A stretch of 64,000 bases of DNA from Alphaproteobacteria bacterium (GTDB lineage Bacteria; Pseudomonadota; Alphaproteobacteria; JAEULC01). Position 1 is the first letter of the stretch; every line of letters begins with the position of its first letter. The translations under genes and the position numbers were made by a program. Shown in pieces: positions 34,648-42,616 of the stretch. The DNA is taken from the NCBI GenBank assembly GCA_020851015.1, contig JADZDN010000434.1:1-64000 (forward strand). Direction: 5' to 3'. The notes under the pieces are model-generated. The model searched no databases, was not told where the DNA came from, and saw only the letters and a program-made list of their open reading frames with translations.

Positions 34648-35751
34648 ATGCTGACGATCCGCGGCCTCACCAAACGCTTCGCCTCGCCGCATGGCGAGGT
34701 GACGGCGGTCGACCACGTCGATTTCGACGTGGCGCCGGGCGAGTTCTTCACCATGCTGGGGCCGTCCGGCTGCGGCAAGACCACGACGCTCCGGATGATC
34801 GCCGGGCTGGAAAGCGTCTCGTCGGGCGCCATCAGCTTCGACGGGCGAGACTTCACGCGCATCCCGGCGCAGCGCCGGAACATCGGCATGGTGTTCCAGT
34901 CCTACGCGCTGTTTCCGCATCTCAGCGTGTTCGAGAACGTGGCCTATGGGTTGCGCATCCGCGGCGTAACGTCGGCGGAGATCGAGCAGCGCACGCGCGA
35001 GGTGCTGCGCGCGTTGCAGCTCGACGCCTATGCCGGGCGGCAGCCCGCGACGCTGTCGGGTGGGCAGCAGCAGCGCGTGTCGATCGCCCGCGCGCTGGTC
35101 TACCGGCCGTCGATGCTGCTGCTGGACGAGCCATTGGCCAACCTGGACGCCAAGCTGCGGGTGCAGATGCGCGAGGAGATCCGGCGCATCCAGCGCGCGT
35201 TCGGCATCCTGTCGCTCTACGTGACGCACGACCAGGAAGAGGCGATGGCGATCTCGGACCGCCTGGCGCTGTTCAACGCCGGCAGGCTGGTGCAGATCGG
35301 CCGGCCGCGCGACCTCTACCGGCGGCCGGCGACGCTGTTCGCCGCGGAGTTCATAGGCCAGGCGAACCTGTTTCCGGCGCGACTGCGCGGTCGTGACGGC
35401 GGCACGGCGCTGGTGGCGCTGGACGGCGGCACCAGGGTTGAGTCGCGCACGATTACCGAGCTGTCGGCGGAGGAGGGCGTTCGCATCCCGGCGGGCGCCG
35501 ACGGGCTCTTGATGGCGCGGCCGGAATCCGTGGACATCGGCCCGCCGGGCGAGGGCCTGCCGGCGCGTGTGCTGCGGGTCCAGGAGCTTGGCGGCTGCCT
35601 GCGCTATGTGGTTACCGCGGACGCGGCATCGGGCGAGGTGACGGTCGACGCCTGGCGCGCGCGCGAGGAATTCGCGGAGGGCGCGACGGTCGGCCTGTCG
35701 CTGGTCCGGGCGGATGCCGTTTTGTACCTGCGTCCCAAGGGTGCAGCTTGA
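34648..35751 (+). CDS. ABC transporter ATP-binding protein, iron/spermidine type
   Basis: 367 residues. Walker A GPSGCGKTT, signature LSGGQQQR, Walker B MLLLDEPLANLD, H-loop VTHDQEEAMA and a C-terminal TOBE region. Belongs to the FbpC/PotA class. Its stop overlaps the permease start (TTGA). Confidence 0.93.
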   Translation: MLTIRGLTKRFASPHGEVTAVDHVDFDVAPGEFFTMLGPSGCGKTTTLRMIAGLESVSSGAISFDGRDFTRIPAQRRNIGMVFQSYALFPHLSVFENVAYGLRIRGVTSAEIEQRTREVLRALQLDAYAGRQPATLSGGQQQRVSIARALVYRPSMLLLDEPLANLDAKLRVQMREEIRRIQRAFGILSLYVTHDQEEAMAISDRLALFNAGRLVQIGRPRDLYRRPATLFAAEFIGQANLFPARLRGRDGGTALVALDGGTRVESRTITELSAEEGVRIPAGADGLLMARPESVDIGPPGEGLPARVLRVQELGGCLRYVVTADAASGEVTVDAWRAREEFAEGATVGLSLVRADAVLYLRPKGAA

Positions 35752-37418
35752 CGGCCGCGTCGGGCCGCTTCATCCCGTGGACGATCGGCGCCTTCGCGGT
35801 CCTGATCGCCGCCGTGTTCCTGTTGTATCCCCTGGGCAGCGCGGTGCTCGGCGCCTTCCTGCGCAACGGCCAGCCGGTCGTGTTCGCCAGCCTGACCTTC
35901 GCGAACTTCGAGCGGTTCTTCATCTCCGCCAGCTACCAGCGCGCGCTTTGGCATTCGCTCTCCTCGGGCGCGGCGGCAACGGCGCTGGCGACGGCGCTCT
36001 CGCTGCCGATGGCCTATGCCATGGCGCGCGTTGCGGTGCCGTTGCGCGCGACGATCATGGGCCTGTCGGTGCTGCCGCTGATCGCGCCGCCCTTCATCGG
36101 CGCCTATGCCTGGATCATCCTGCTGGGCAACAACGGCATCGCGAACAACCTGCTGCGCCAGTATCTGGGATTCGGCCTGCCGTCGATCTACGGGTTTCCC
36201 GGCGTGGTGCTGGCGCTGGCGCTGAGCTACTTCCCCTACGTGTTCCTGGTGCTGCAGGGCGCGCTCGCCGCGGTCGACACGCATATCGAGGAGGCGGCGA
36301 CCATCGCCGGCGCCTCTCGCTGGCGCGTGCTGCGCACCGTCACCCTGCCGATGATCCTGCCCGCGGTCGCGGCCGGCATGCTGATCGTGTTCATCAAGGC
36401 GATCGGCGATTTCGGCGTGCCGTCGATCCTGGGCGGCGAGTACCAGGTGCTGCCGACGCTGATCTACTACCAGATCCACGGCTTCTTCAACCTGAACGCC
36501 GCCGCGGCGATCGCGATGGTCAACGTCGCGCTCACGGTCCTGGCGCTGGGGGCGTTGGCCTGGATCAACCGGACGCGCGCGGTCGCCACCGTGACCGGGA
36601 CGGCGCGCCGCGCGACGCGGCCCTTGCCCCCCGCGCTGCGCTGGTCGGCGATCGCCTATGTCTGGCTGGTGCTGGTGATCGCGAACCTGCCCCAGCTCGT
36701 GACGGTGCTCTATTCCTTCTCCGAGCGCTGGGGCGACACGCTGTTGCCGTCGGTCTACGGCCTGGAGAACTATCGCCGCATCGCGGACGAGCTGGCGGGC
36801 CCCGCCTTCAACAGCATCGTGCTGGCCGGCACGGCCACGGCGGTGTGCCTGGTATTCGGCGCGGTGACGGCGCATGCCGCCGCGCGCGGCCGGATTCCGG
36901 GGCGCTGGGCGGTCGACCTGATCATCATGGTGCCGTTCGTGCTGCCCGGCTTGGTGATCGGCGTCGCCTATCTCGCCGCGTTCAACCAGCCGCCGCTGGT
37001 GCTGACGGGCTCGGCGACGATCCTGGTGCTCGCCTATTTCACGCGCCGCGTCGCCTTCGTGTACCGCTCGGCCAACGCGGCGATCCTGCAGCTCGACCGC
37101 CGGCTCGAGGAGGCCTCGACCATCTGCGGCGCCAGCTGGGCGGTGACGATGCGGCGCGTCACCCTGCCGCTGATCGCGCCCGCGCTGCTGGCGGGCGGCA
37201 TCCTGGTCTTCGCGACCCTCATCGGCGAGATCAGCGTGACCGTGCTGCTCTACTCCGCCAAATGGAAGACGCTGACGATCGCGATCTACGAGTACCTTCT
37301 GGGCAACGACATCGCCAAGGCCAGCGCGCTCGGCACCGTGACCATCGTCCTGACGCTCGTTCTCGTCGGCGGCGCCAGCCGCCTGGCCGGGCGCAACATG
37401 GCGGACATGTTCCGCTAG
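35748..37418 (+). CDS. ABC transporter permease, FbpB-like fused double permease
   Basis: 556 residues with about twelve membrane segments and two EAA loops (EEAATIAGASRWRVLRTVTL and EEASTICGASWAVTMRRVTL), showing an internally duplicated permease as in FbpB-type systems. The probable start is TTG at 35748, overlapping the ATPase stop. It completes the three-gene importer; convergent with the inositol-monophosphatase-family gene 19 bp away. Confidence 0.93.
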   Translation: MTAASGRFIPWTIGAFAVLIAAVFLLYPLGSAVLGAFLRNGQPVVFASLTFANFERFFISASYQRALWHSLSSGAAATALATALSLPMAYAMARVAVPLRATIMGLSVLPLIAPPFIGAYAWIILLGNNGIANNLLRQYLGFGLPSIYGFPGVVLALALSYFPYVFLVLQGALAAVDTHIEEAATIAGASRWRVLRTVTLPMILPAVAAGMLIVFIKAIGDFGVPSILGGEYQVLPTLIYYQIHGFFNLNAAAAIAMVNVALTVLALGALAWINRTRAVATVTGTARRATRPLPPALRWSAIAYVWLVLVIANLPQLVTVLYSFSERWGDTLLPSVYGLENYRRIADELAGPAFNSIVLAGTATAVCLVFGAVTAHAAARGRIPGRWAVDLIIMVPFVLPGLVIGVAYLAAFNQPPLVLTGSATILVLAYFTRRVAFVYRSANAAILQLDRRLEEASTICGASWAVTMRRVTLPLIAPALLAGGILVFATLIGEISVTVLLYSAKWKTLTIAIYEYLLGNDIAKASALGTVTIVLTLVLVGGASRLAGRNMADMFR

Positions 37419-37437
37419 CGCCCCGAACCCGAAGACA

Positions 37438-38235
37438 CTAGCGCAGCGCGATTCCCAGCACGGCGGCCAGCTCGTCGGCGACGCCGGGCGTGGCCGCGAG
37501 CATCGGATTGCCGCGCAGCATTCCGTCGTTCGCCAGGAAGTCGCTCGACCGGCCGCCGGCCTCCTCGACCATCAGCAGGCCCGCCAGCACGTCCCAGCTA
37601 TTGATGTGCAGCTCGCAATACCCGTCGAACTCCCCCGCGGCGACGCGCGCCAGGCCCAGGGCGGCCGATCCGTTCTGGCGCAGGTCGCAACCCGCGTCGA
37701 GCAGCTTGCGCTGCATGTCGAGGTTCGCCGCCGTGCCGCGCTTCTCGGTATAGCCGAAGTCGACCAGGCAGCGGTCCAGGCCGCGCGTCGCGCTGACCTT
37801 GAGCCGCTCCCGGTCACGGAACGCGCCGGCGCCGCGCCGCGTGGTGTACATCGCGCCCGCGGCGGGCTCGGCGATCACCCCGATCGCGGGCTTGCCGTCC
37901 ACGCAGAACGCGATCGAAACAGCGAAGCCCGGCAGGCCGTGCGAATAGTTCGTCGTGCCGTCGATCGGATCGACGACCCACAGCAGCGGCGCGGCGCCGC
38001 CGCCGCCTTCCTCGCCCAGGAATCCGTCGCCGGGAAACGCGTGCGCCAGGCGCTCGCGGATCATGCGTTCGACCGCGACGTCCGCCACGGTCACGAAGTC
38101 GCGCTGGCCTTTCGCCTGGACATCGAGCGCCGCCCGGTCGCGTCGCAGCTCCAGCGCCCGCGCGCCGCACTGCCGCGCCAGCTCGACGGCTAGATCCAGG
38201 CGCCGGCCGATGTCCTTGTCGGAGAGATGTGTCAT
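37438..38235 (-). CDS. inositol monophosphatase-family protein
   Basis: 265-residue Mg2+-dependent sugar/inositol phosphatase. Metal-site motifs are present: FLGEEGG, WVVDPIDGTTNY and SWDVLAGLLMVEEAGG. Substrates in the family include inositol-1-phosphate, histidinol phosphate, fructose bisphosphate and PAP; the context of a GlpA/GlpB-like pair and kinase suggests a polyol or glycerol phosphate. ATG at 38235 overlaps the upstream flavoprotein stop by four bases. Last gene of the DeoR-headed operon. Confidence 0.9.
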   Translation of the reverse strand: MTHLSDKDIGRRLDLAVELARQCGARALELRRDRAALDVQAKGQRDFVTVADVAVERMIRERLAHAFPGDGFLGEEGGGGAAPLLWVVDPIDGTTNYSHGLPGFAVSIAFCVDGKPAIGVIAEPAAGAMYTTRRGAGAFRDRERLKVSATRGLDRCLVDFGYTEKRGTAANLDMQRKLLDAGCDLRQNGSAALGLARVAAGEFDGYCELHINSWDVLAGLLMVEEAGGRSSDFLANDGMLRGNPMLAATPGVADELAAVLGIALR

Positions 38236-39479
38236 CCGCCCTGTACCATGGCCTCGACCGCGATGCTCCCCGGCCGCCGGTCGAGGAGGCCGGTAAGCGG
38301 GGCGGAGATCCGGCGATGCCGCAACAGGCGCCGCGCGGGCCCTTGCCATACCAGAGATTCGCCCTGGCGTATGCCGACGCGCGCGGATGAGAGGTCGGCG
38401 CCCACGCGCAGGCTGGTGGGCAGCGGCGCGAGGCCGGGCGCATCGAAGCTCCAGCACTGCGGCACGAGGTAGAGGAAGGCCGGGGCGACGGCGATCGCGA
38501 GCGACCGGTCGCGCCAGGTTCGCGCGCCGCGCAGATGGGCCGCCGCCGCTGCGCCCGCGCGCACGCCTTCGATGGCGGCGAAGCCGCTGCTTTCCACCGC
38601 GCGCAGCACGTTGCCGGCGGCGAAGACGCCCGGCGCGCTGGTGCGGCCGAGCTGATCCACTTCCGGCCCGCCGGTGGCGCTGTCGATCCGCAAGCCGGCG
38701 GCGCGCGCCAGGGGCGCGTCCGGCACGAAATCGCCCGAGAACACCACCGCGTCGCAGTCGATGACGCGCCGTCCGGCGGGCGTCTCGATCTCGACCGCCC
38801 GCACGCATGCATCGCCCTGGATGTCGACGACCCGCGCCGACAGGTGGATCGGCACGCCCCAGGCCATCCGCGCCAGCAAGGCGACCGGCGCATAGGACAT
38901 CGGCCGGTCCTCGGCGCCGACCATCGCCACGACGCGGTGCCCGGCATGCCGGGCGGTCAGCAGCACCGAGAAGGCGACATGCTCGGTGCCGACGACGACC
39001 AGGCGGCTGCCCGGCAGCTTCACGCTGCGGGCGACCATCTGCTGCAACTGGCCTGTCGTCAGCACGCCGCGCTCCGGCCGCCGGCCCGGGATCAGGCGCG
39101 CCGGCCGCGGGCGTTCGCGGATGCCGGTGGCAAGAATTACCGCCTCGGCGCGGACCTGCGCGGGGCCGGTTTCCGCCGACAATATGTTCAGGCTGGGTCC
39201 TGGATGCAGGGCCTGCGCGGTCGTGCCGGTAAGGAGGCGGACGCGCGCGGGATCGAGCGCACCGAGCAAGCGGCGCGCGAAAGCGGGGCCAGTCTCCAGG
39301 CGGTGCGTGTATTCCCAGCCGAACCCGGGATGGCGGCAGAACCGCGGCAGGCCGCCGGGTGCGTCGTCCCGGTCCACGACCAGCACCGACCGCGCGCCGC
39401 CTTCCACGGCGGCGCGCGCGGCGGCCAGCCCGGCTGGCCCGGCGCCGACGATGGCGCAATCCACGTCGATCGGGCTCAT
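38232..39479 (-). CDS. FAD/NAD(P)-dependent oxidoreductase (GlpB/HcnB/opine-oxidase-subunit-like)
   Basis: 415-residue two-dinucleotide-domain flavoprotein: FAD motif GAGPAGLAAA at about residue 12, the ATG motif ILATGIRERPR, an NAD(P) domain (GTEHVAF region) and GVFAAGNVL. It resembles the small subunit of opine/D-nopaline-type oxidases and acts with an amino-acid/glycerol-3-phosphate oxidase-like partner. The partner is the preceding gene, with a four-base overlap. Exact substrate unknown. Confidence 0.85.
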   Translation of the reverse strand: MSPIDVDCAIVGAGPAGLAAARAAVEGGARSVLVVDRDDAPGGLPRFCRHPGFGWEYTHRLETGPAFARRLLGALDPARVRLLTGTTAQALHPGPSLNILSAETGPAQVRAEAVILATGIRERPRPARLIPGRRPERGVLTTGQLQQMVARSVKLPGSRLVVVGTEHVAFSVLLTARHAGHRVVAMVGAEDRPMSYAPVALLARMAWGVPIHLSARVVDIQGDACVRAVEIETPAGRRVIDCDAVVFSGDFVPDAPLARAAGLRIDSATGGPEVDQLGRTSAPGVFAAGNVLRAVESSGFAAIEGVRAGAAAAAHLRGARTWRDRSLAIAVAPAFLYLVPQCWSFDAPGLAPLPTSLRVGADLSSARVGIRQGESLVWQGPARRLLRHRRISAPLTGLLDRRPGSIAVEAMVQGG

Positions 39480-40864
39480 TCCGCCGCCCGCCGCGCCGTG
39501 GATTGCTCGAACGCGGCCTGCACGCGGGCGCCGCAGAAGAATCCCTGGCAGCGGCCGAACATCGCGCGCGTCCGGCGCTTCAGCGCCTTCAGCGACCGCG
39601 GCGGCAGGGGCGAGGCCAGCGCGTCGCGGATCTCGCCCAGGCTGACGCCCTCGCAGTGGCAGACGATCTCGGCATAGGCCGGATCGCGCGCCGCGCGCGC
39701 CTCGTCCATCCAGGGCCGCGTGCCGCCTTCCAGCAGCGAGGGAACGCGGACGGGCACCACGTCCGCCTTGCGTTCCGCGCGCACGAGCCCGTCGAACGCG
39801 AGCTCGGCCACGTGCTCGGCGATTCCCAGCGAGCCTGACAGGCCGGTCGAGCGGATGCCGCCGACGGTGATCCAGCGCCGGTCGCGGTGAACCCTGATGC
39901 GATACTCGGGACGCTCGGTCGCCGGACGCAGCCCGCAATAGGTGGCGGTCACCTCGTGGCGCAGCAGCGCCGGCAGGACGGCGCGCGCCGCCGTGTCGAG
40001 CTTGCCCAGCCCCTCGCAGGTCACGCGCCAGTCCTCGGGATCGTCGATGTCCTCGGCGGTCGGGCCCAGCAGCACGTTGCCGAACACCGTGGGCGCCATC
40101 AGCACGCCGCGATAGCTCGGCATCGGGACCGGCTTCAGGATCACGTCGAGCAGTTCGCGCGCGCTCTTGTCGAACACGATGAACTCGCCGCGGCGCGGGC
40201 GGATCGCGAAGTCGCGGAGCCCCGCCAGCGCGTCGACCCGGTCGCCCCATAGCCCGCCGCAGTTGATCGCCAGGCTCGCGAGCACGGTGCCGCCCGGTGT
40301 CGCCAGCGCCCATCCCGCGTCGTCGCGCACGGCGGCGGTGACGGGGCTCGACGGGTGGTAGGCGACGCCGTTCGCGACCGCGTCGAGCGCGAAGGCATAG
40401 GGGGTGGAGAAGGGGTCGACCACCGCTTCCTCGGGCTCCCACACCGCCGCCACCGCGCCGGGCGCCAGTTCCGGAACGCGCCGGTAGATCGCCGCGCGAT
40501 CGACCAGCGTGGCGTCCGCGTATCCCGCGGCGACCGTCGCGCGGTGCAGCTCCGCCAGGGCTGTGGCCTGCTGCTCGTTCCAGGCCACGGTCAGGCTGCC
40601 GACCGAGAGGATCGGCAGGCTCATCGCCGGCGCCTCGGCGCGGTAGCGTTCATGGCCGCGCGTCACCAGGCGGTTCTCCAGCGTGCCGAACGGCGTGTCG
40701 GAGCCGGTGGACAGGATCGCCGAGTTGCCCTTGCTGGCGCCGTCGCCCAGGTCGCTGCGCGCCTCGATCAGCACGGTGCGGAGGCGGTAGCGCGAGAATT
40801 CGCGCGCGACGGCGCAGCCGACGACGCCGGCGCCGATGATCGCGACGTCGAAGCGCTCGCTCAC
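39476..40864 (-). CDS. GlpA-like FAD-dependent dehydrogenase with C-terminal BFD [2Fe-2S] domain
   Basis: 462 residues. A DAO-type N-terminus (GAGVVGCAVAREFSRY, residues about 11-26), a substrate domain, and a C-terminal BFD-like [2Fe-2S] domain with CHC and CQGFFC cysteines, the architecture of anaerobic glycerol-3-phosphate dehydrogenase GlpA. GTG start at 40864 overlaps the kinase-like gene stop (GTGA). Likely oxidises glycerol-3-phosphate or a related hydroxy acid and passes electrons through the next flavoprotein. Confidence 0.87.
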   Translation of the reverse strand: MSERFDVAIIGAGVVGCAVAREFSRYRLRTVLIEARSDLGDGASKGNSAILSTGSDTPFGTLENRLVTRGHERYRAEAPAMSLPILSVGSLTVAWNEQQATALAELHRATVAAGYADATLVDRAAIYRRVPELAPGAVAAVWEPEEAVVDPFSTPYAFALDAVANGVAYHPSSPVTAAVRDDAGWALATPGGTVLASLAINCGGLWGDRVDALAGLRDFAIRPRRGEFIVFDKSARELLDVILKPVPMPSYRGVLMAPTVFGNVLLGPTAEDIDDPEDWRVTCEGLGKLDTAARAVLPALLRHEVTATYCGLRPATERPEYRIRVHRDRRWITVGGIRSTGLSGSLGIAEHVAELAFDGLVRAERKADVVPVRVPSLLEGGTRPWMDEARAARDPAYAEIVCHCEGVSLGEIRDALASPLPPRSLKALKRRTRAMFGRCQGFFCGARVQAAFEQSTARRAAE

Positions 40865-41697
40865 CGCGCGAATTCCTCGACGCGCCGCCAGCACAGCGCG
40901 CGGTATTCCGGCAGGTCGCCGCGGATGCCCACATGATGGGCCTGCACCTCGCACCACAGCGCCTCGCGCACCGCCAGGATGGGCAGAAGCGCGCGTGCCT
41001 CCGCCATCGATACGCCGCCGTGCCGTTCGAGCAGCCTTGCCGCCTGTCGGTCGTCGAGGGGAAACAGGACGATGACCTGCGCCAGGTCGACGGCGGGGTC
41101 GCCAAAGCCGGCATATTCCCAATCCACGATGTAGGCGCGCGGGCCGGCGACGACGAAGTTCTCGGGGATCAGGTCGGCGTGGATGAGGCAACGCGGCTTC
41201 AGGGCCGGCGCGCGGTCGAGCAGCGTCTCCAGCAGCCGGCGCTTCGCCGCGGGCATCGCGTCCGGGGGCAGGCCGGCGAGATTGCCGCGGCAGATCGCTA
41301 GGGGATCGAATTGGTTTAGGTCGGCGGGCGCGGGGTGGGCATGGACGCGCCGCAACGCCTCGGCGACCAGGTCCAGGTCGGCGTCGGTCACCGGATCCTC
41401 GTGGCTCAGCGTGCGTCCCTCGATGAAGGCGGTGATCAGGATGCCGTCGCCCGCGTGCACCACGTCGGGGGCGACGCCGGCATCGGCGGCGAGGCGGGCG
41501 CAGCGCGCCTCGTTCACGCGGCGGACGAAATGGTGCGGCAGGTCGATCCCGACCCGGGCAAAATAGGTGGTGCCGGCATCGATCGCGCGGAAGTTCTGGT
41601 TGGTGCGCCCGCCTGGCCAGGGCTCGATCTGCGGCGCGCCGCGCCAGCAGTCCAAGCCGCGAAGACGATCGATCGCGTCTGGTGCCGCGCTGTCCAT
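40861..41697 (-). CDS. aminoglycoside phosphotransferase/choline-kinase-family protein
   Basis: 278-residue kinase-like fold. The catalytic loop HADLIPENF and the metal motif IVDWEYAGFGDPAVDL are intact, as in APH/ChoK/ThiK enzymes. Probably phosphorylates a small alcohol such as choline, ethanolamine, a sugar or thiamine; drug resistance is unlikely given the metabolic operon. Starts 2 bp after the DeoR gene. Confidence 0.85.
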   Translation of the reverse strand: MDSAAPDAIDRLRGLDCWRGAPQIEPWPGGRTNQNFRAIDAGTTYFARVGIDLPHHFVRRVNEARCARLAADAGVAPDVVHAGDGILITAFIEGRTLSHEDPVTDADLDLVAEALRRVHAHPAPADLNQFDPLAICRGNLAGLPPDAMPAAKRRLLETLLDRAPALKPRCLIHADLIPENFVVAGPRAYIVDWEYAGFGDPAVDLAQVIVLFPLDDRQAARLLERHGGVSMAEARALLPILAVREALWCEVQAHHVGIRGDLPEYRALCWRRVEEFAR

Positions 41698-41699
41698 GG

Positions 41700-42488
41700 T
41701 CAGGGCAGGATGATCTCGATGCCCGTGCCCTCAAGCGAGGCCGCGTAGTCCGGCGGCGTCGAATCGGTGACGAGGTAGTCGATATCATCGGCCGGCACCG
41801 CGTTCAGCCGCGCGGCGGTGGCGAGCTTGGGGCGGATCGCCAGCGCCGCGCAGCGCTGGGACTGCTGGGCCATGCACCGCGCGACGGCCGCATCTTCCGG
41901 GTGCGCGAAGCTCATGCCGCCCTTGGCGTCGAAGGCATCGCAGGACAGCAGCGCGAGGTCCGCGTTGAACTGGCGGATCATCGCCTCGGCGAACATGCCG
42001 CCCGTCGCCAGCGAGGTCCGCCGCACGAACCCGCCCAGCAGGCAGACGGTGAGGCGCGGATTCTCCACCAGGATGTGCGCCACGTTCACCGCCGAGGTGA
42101 CGATGAACAGCTCCATCTCGGCGACCGCCAGCGCGCGCGCCAGCGCCGTGACGGTCGAGCCGTCGTTCAGGAGCAGGGTATTGCCCGGCTCGATCAGCCG
42201 CAGCGCCGCATGCGCGACCTGGCGCTTCTCGTCGACATTTTTCTGCTCGCGGACGGTCAGCGCCTCTTCGGCCGGGCGCGTTGCCCGCACGGCCGCCCCG
42301 CCATAGCTGCGCTCGAGCACGCCCTCGCGCGCCAGCGCCTCGAGATCGCGGCGGATGGTCACGGGCGAGGCGCCGAGCACCTCGCTCAGTTCGGCCACCG
42401 ACACGGCACCCCGCACCGCCAGCTCGCGCCGCAGGACATGGCGTCGCGCGATCGGGTTGCGGCGGGATGTGGCGGGGGCTTCGGGCAT
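41700..42488 (-). CDS. DeoR-family (GlpR-like) transcriptional regulator
   Basis: 262 residues: N-terminal DeoR helix-turn-helix (VSVAELSEVLGASPVTIRRD) and a DeoRC sugar-phosphate-binding domain. The start is placed at ATG 42488 (MPEAPATSRRNPIARR); the frame stays open to a TTG at 42551 inside the AT-rich control region, which is less likely. Heads the kinase/GlpAB-like/phosphatase operon and faces the Opp-type transporter operon, so it probably controls both in response to a sugar or polyol phosphate. Confidence 0.92.
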   Translation of the reverse strand: MPEAPATSRRNPIARRHVLRRELAVRGAVSVAELSEVLGASPVTIRRDLEALAREGVLERSYGGAAVRATRPAEEALTVREQKNVDEKRQVAHAALRLIEPGNTLLLNDGSTVTALARALAVAEMELFIVTSAVNVAHILVENPRLTVCLLGGFVRRTSLATGGMFAEAMIRQFNADLALLSCDAFDAKGGMSFAHPEDAAVARCMAQQSQRCAALAIRPKLATAARLNAVPADDIDYLVTDSTPPDYAASLEGTGIEIILP

Positions 42489-42527
42489 CCGGGAAATCCA
42501 GCAGCGGCGGTGTCTGCTCAAGCTGAT

Positions 42528-42590
42528 ATCATTTCGATCGATAACGTTCAAAAAAAATATATAGACAATCGTTATTATGGTTCATATCGT
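42528..42590. promoter_or_regulatory. divergent promoter/operator region of the DeoR and Opp-type operons
   Basis: AT-rich island. A plus-strand promoter candidate is TAGACA (42562-42567), 17 bp, TATCGT (42585-42590). Overlapping it are inverted hexamers ATAACG (42541-42546) and CGTTAT (42570-42575) and the repeated TTTCG/TTCG element (TTTCGATCGATAACGTTC), reminiscent of GlpR/DeoR half-sites. Operator function is inferred. Confidence 0.45.
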
Positions 42591-42616
42591 TTCAGTGGGC
42601 GAAGGGGAGAAGGGTC

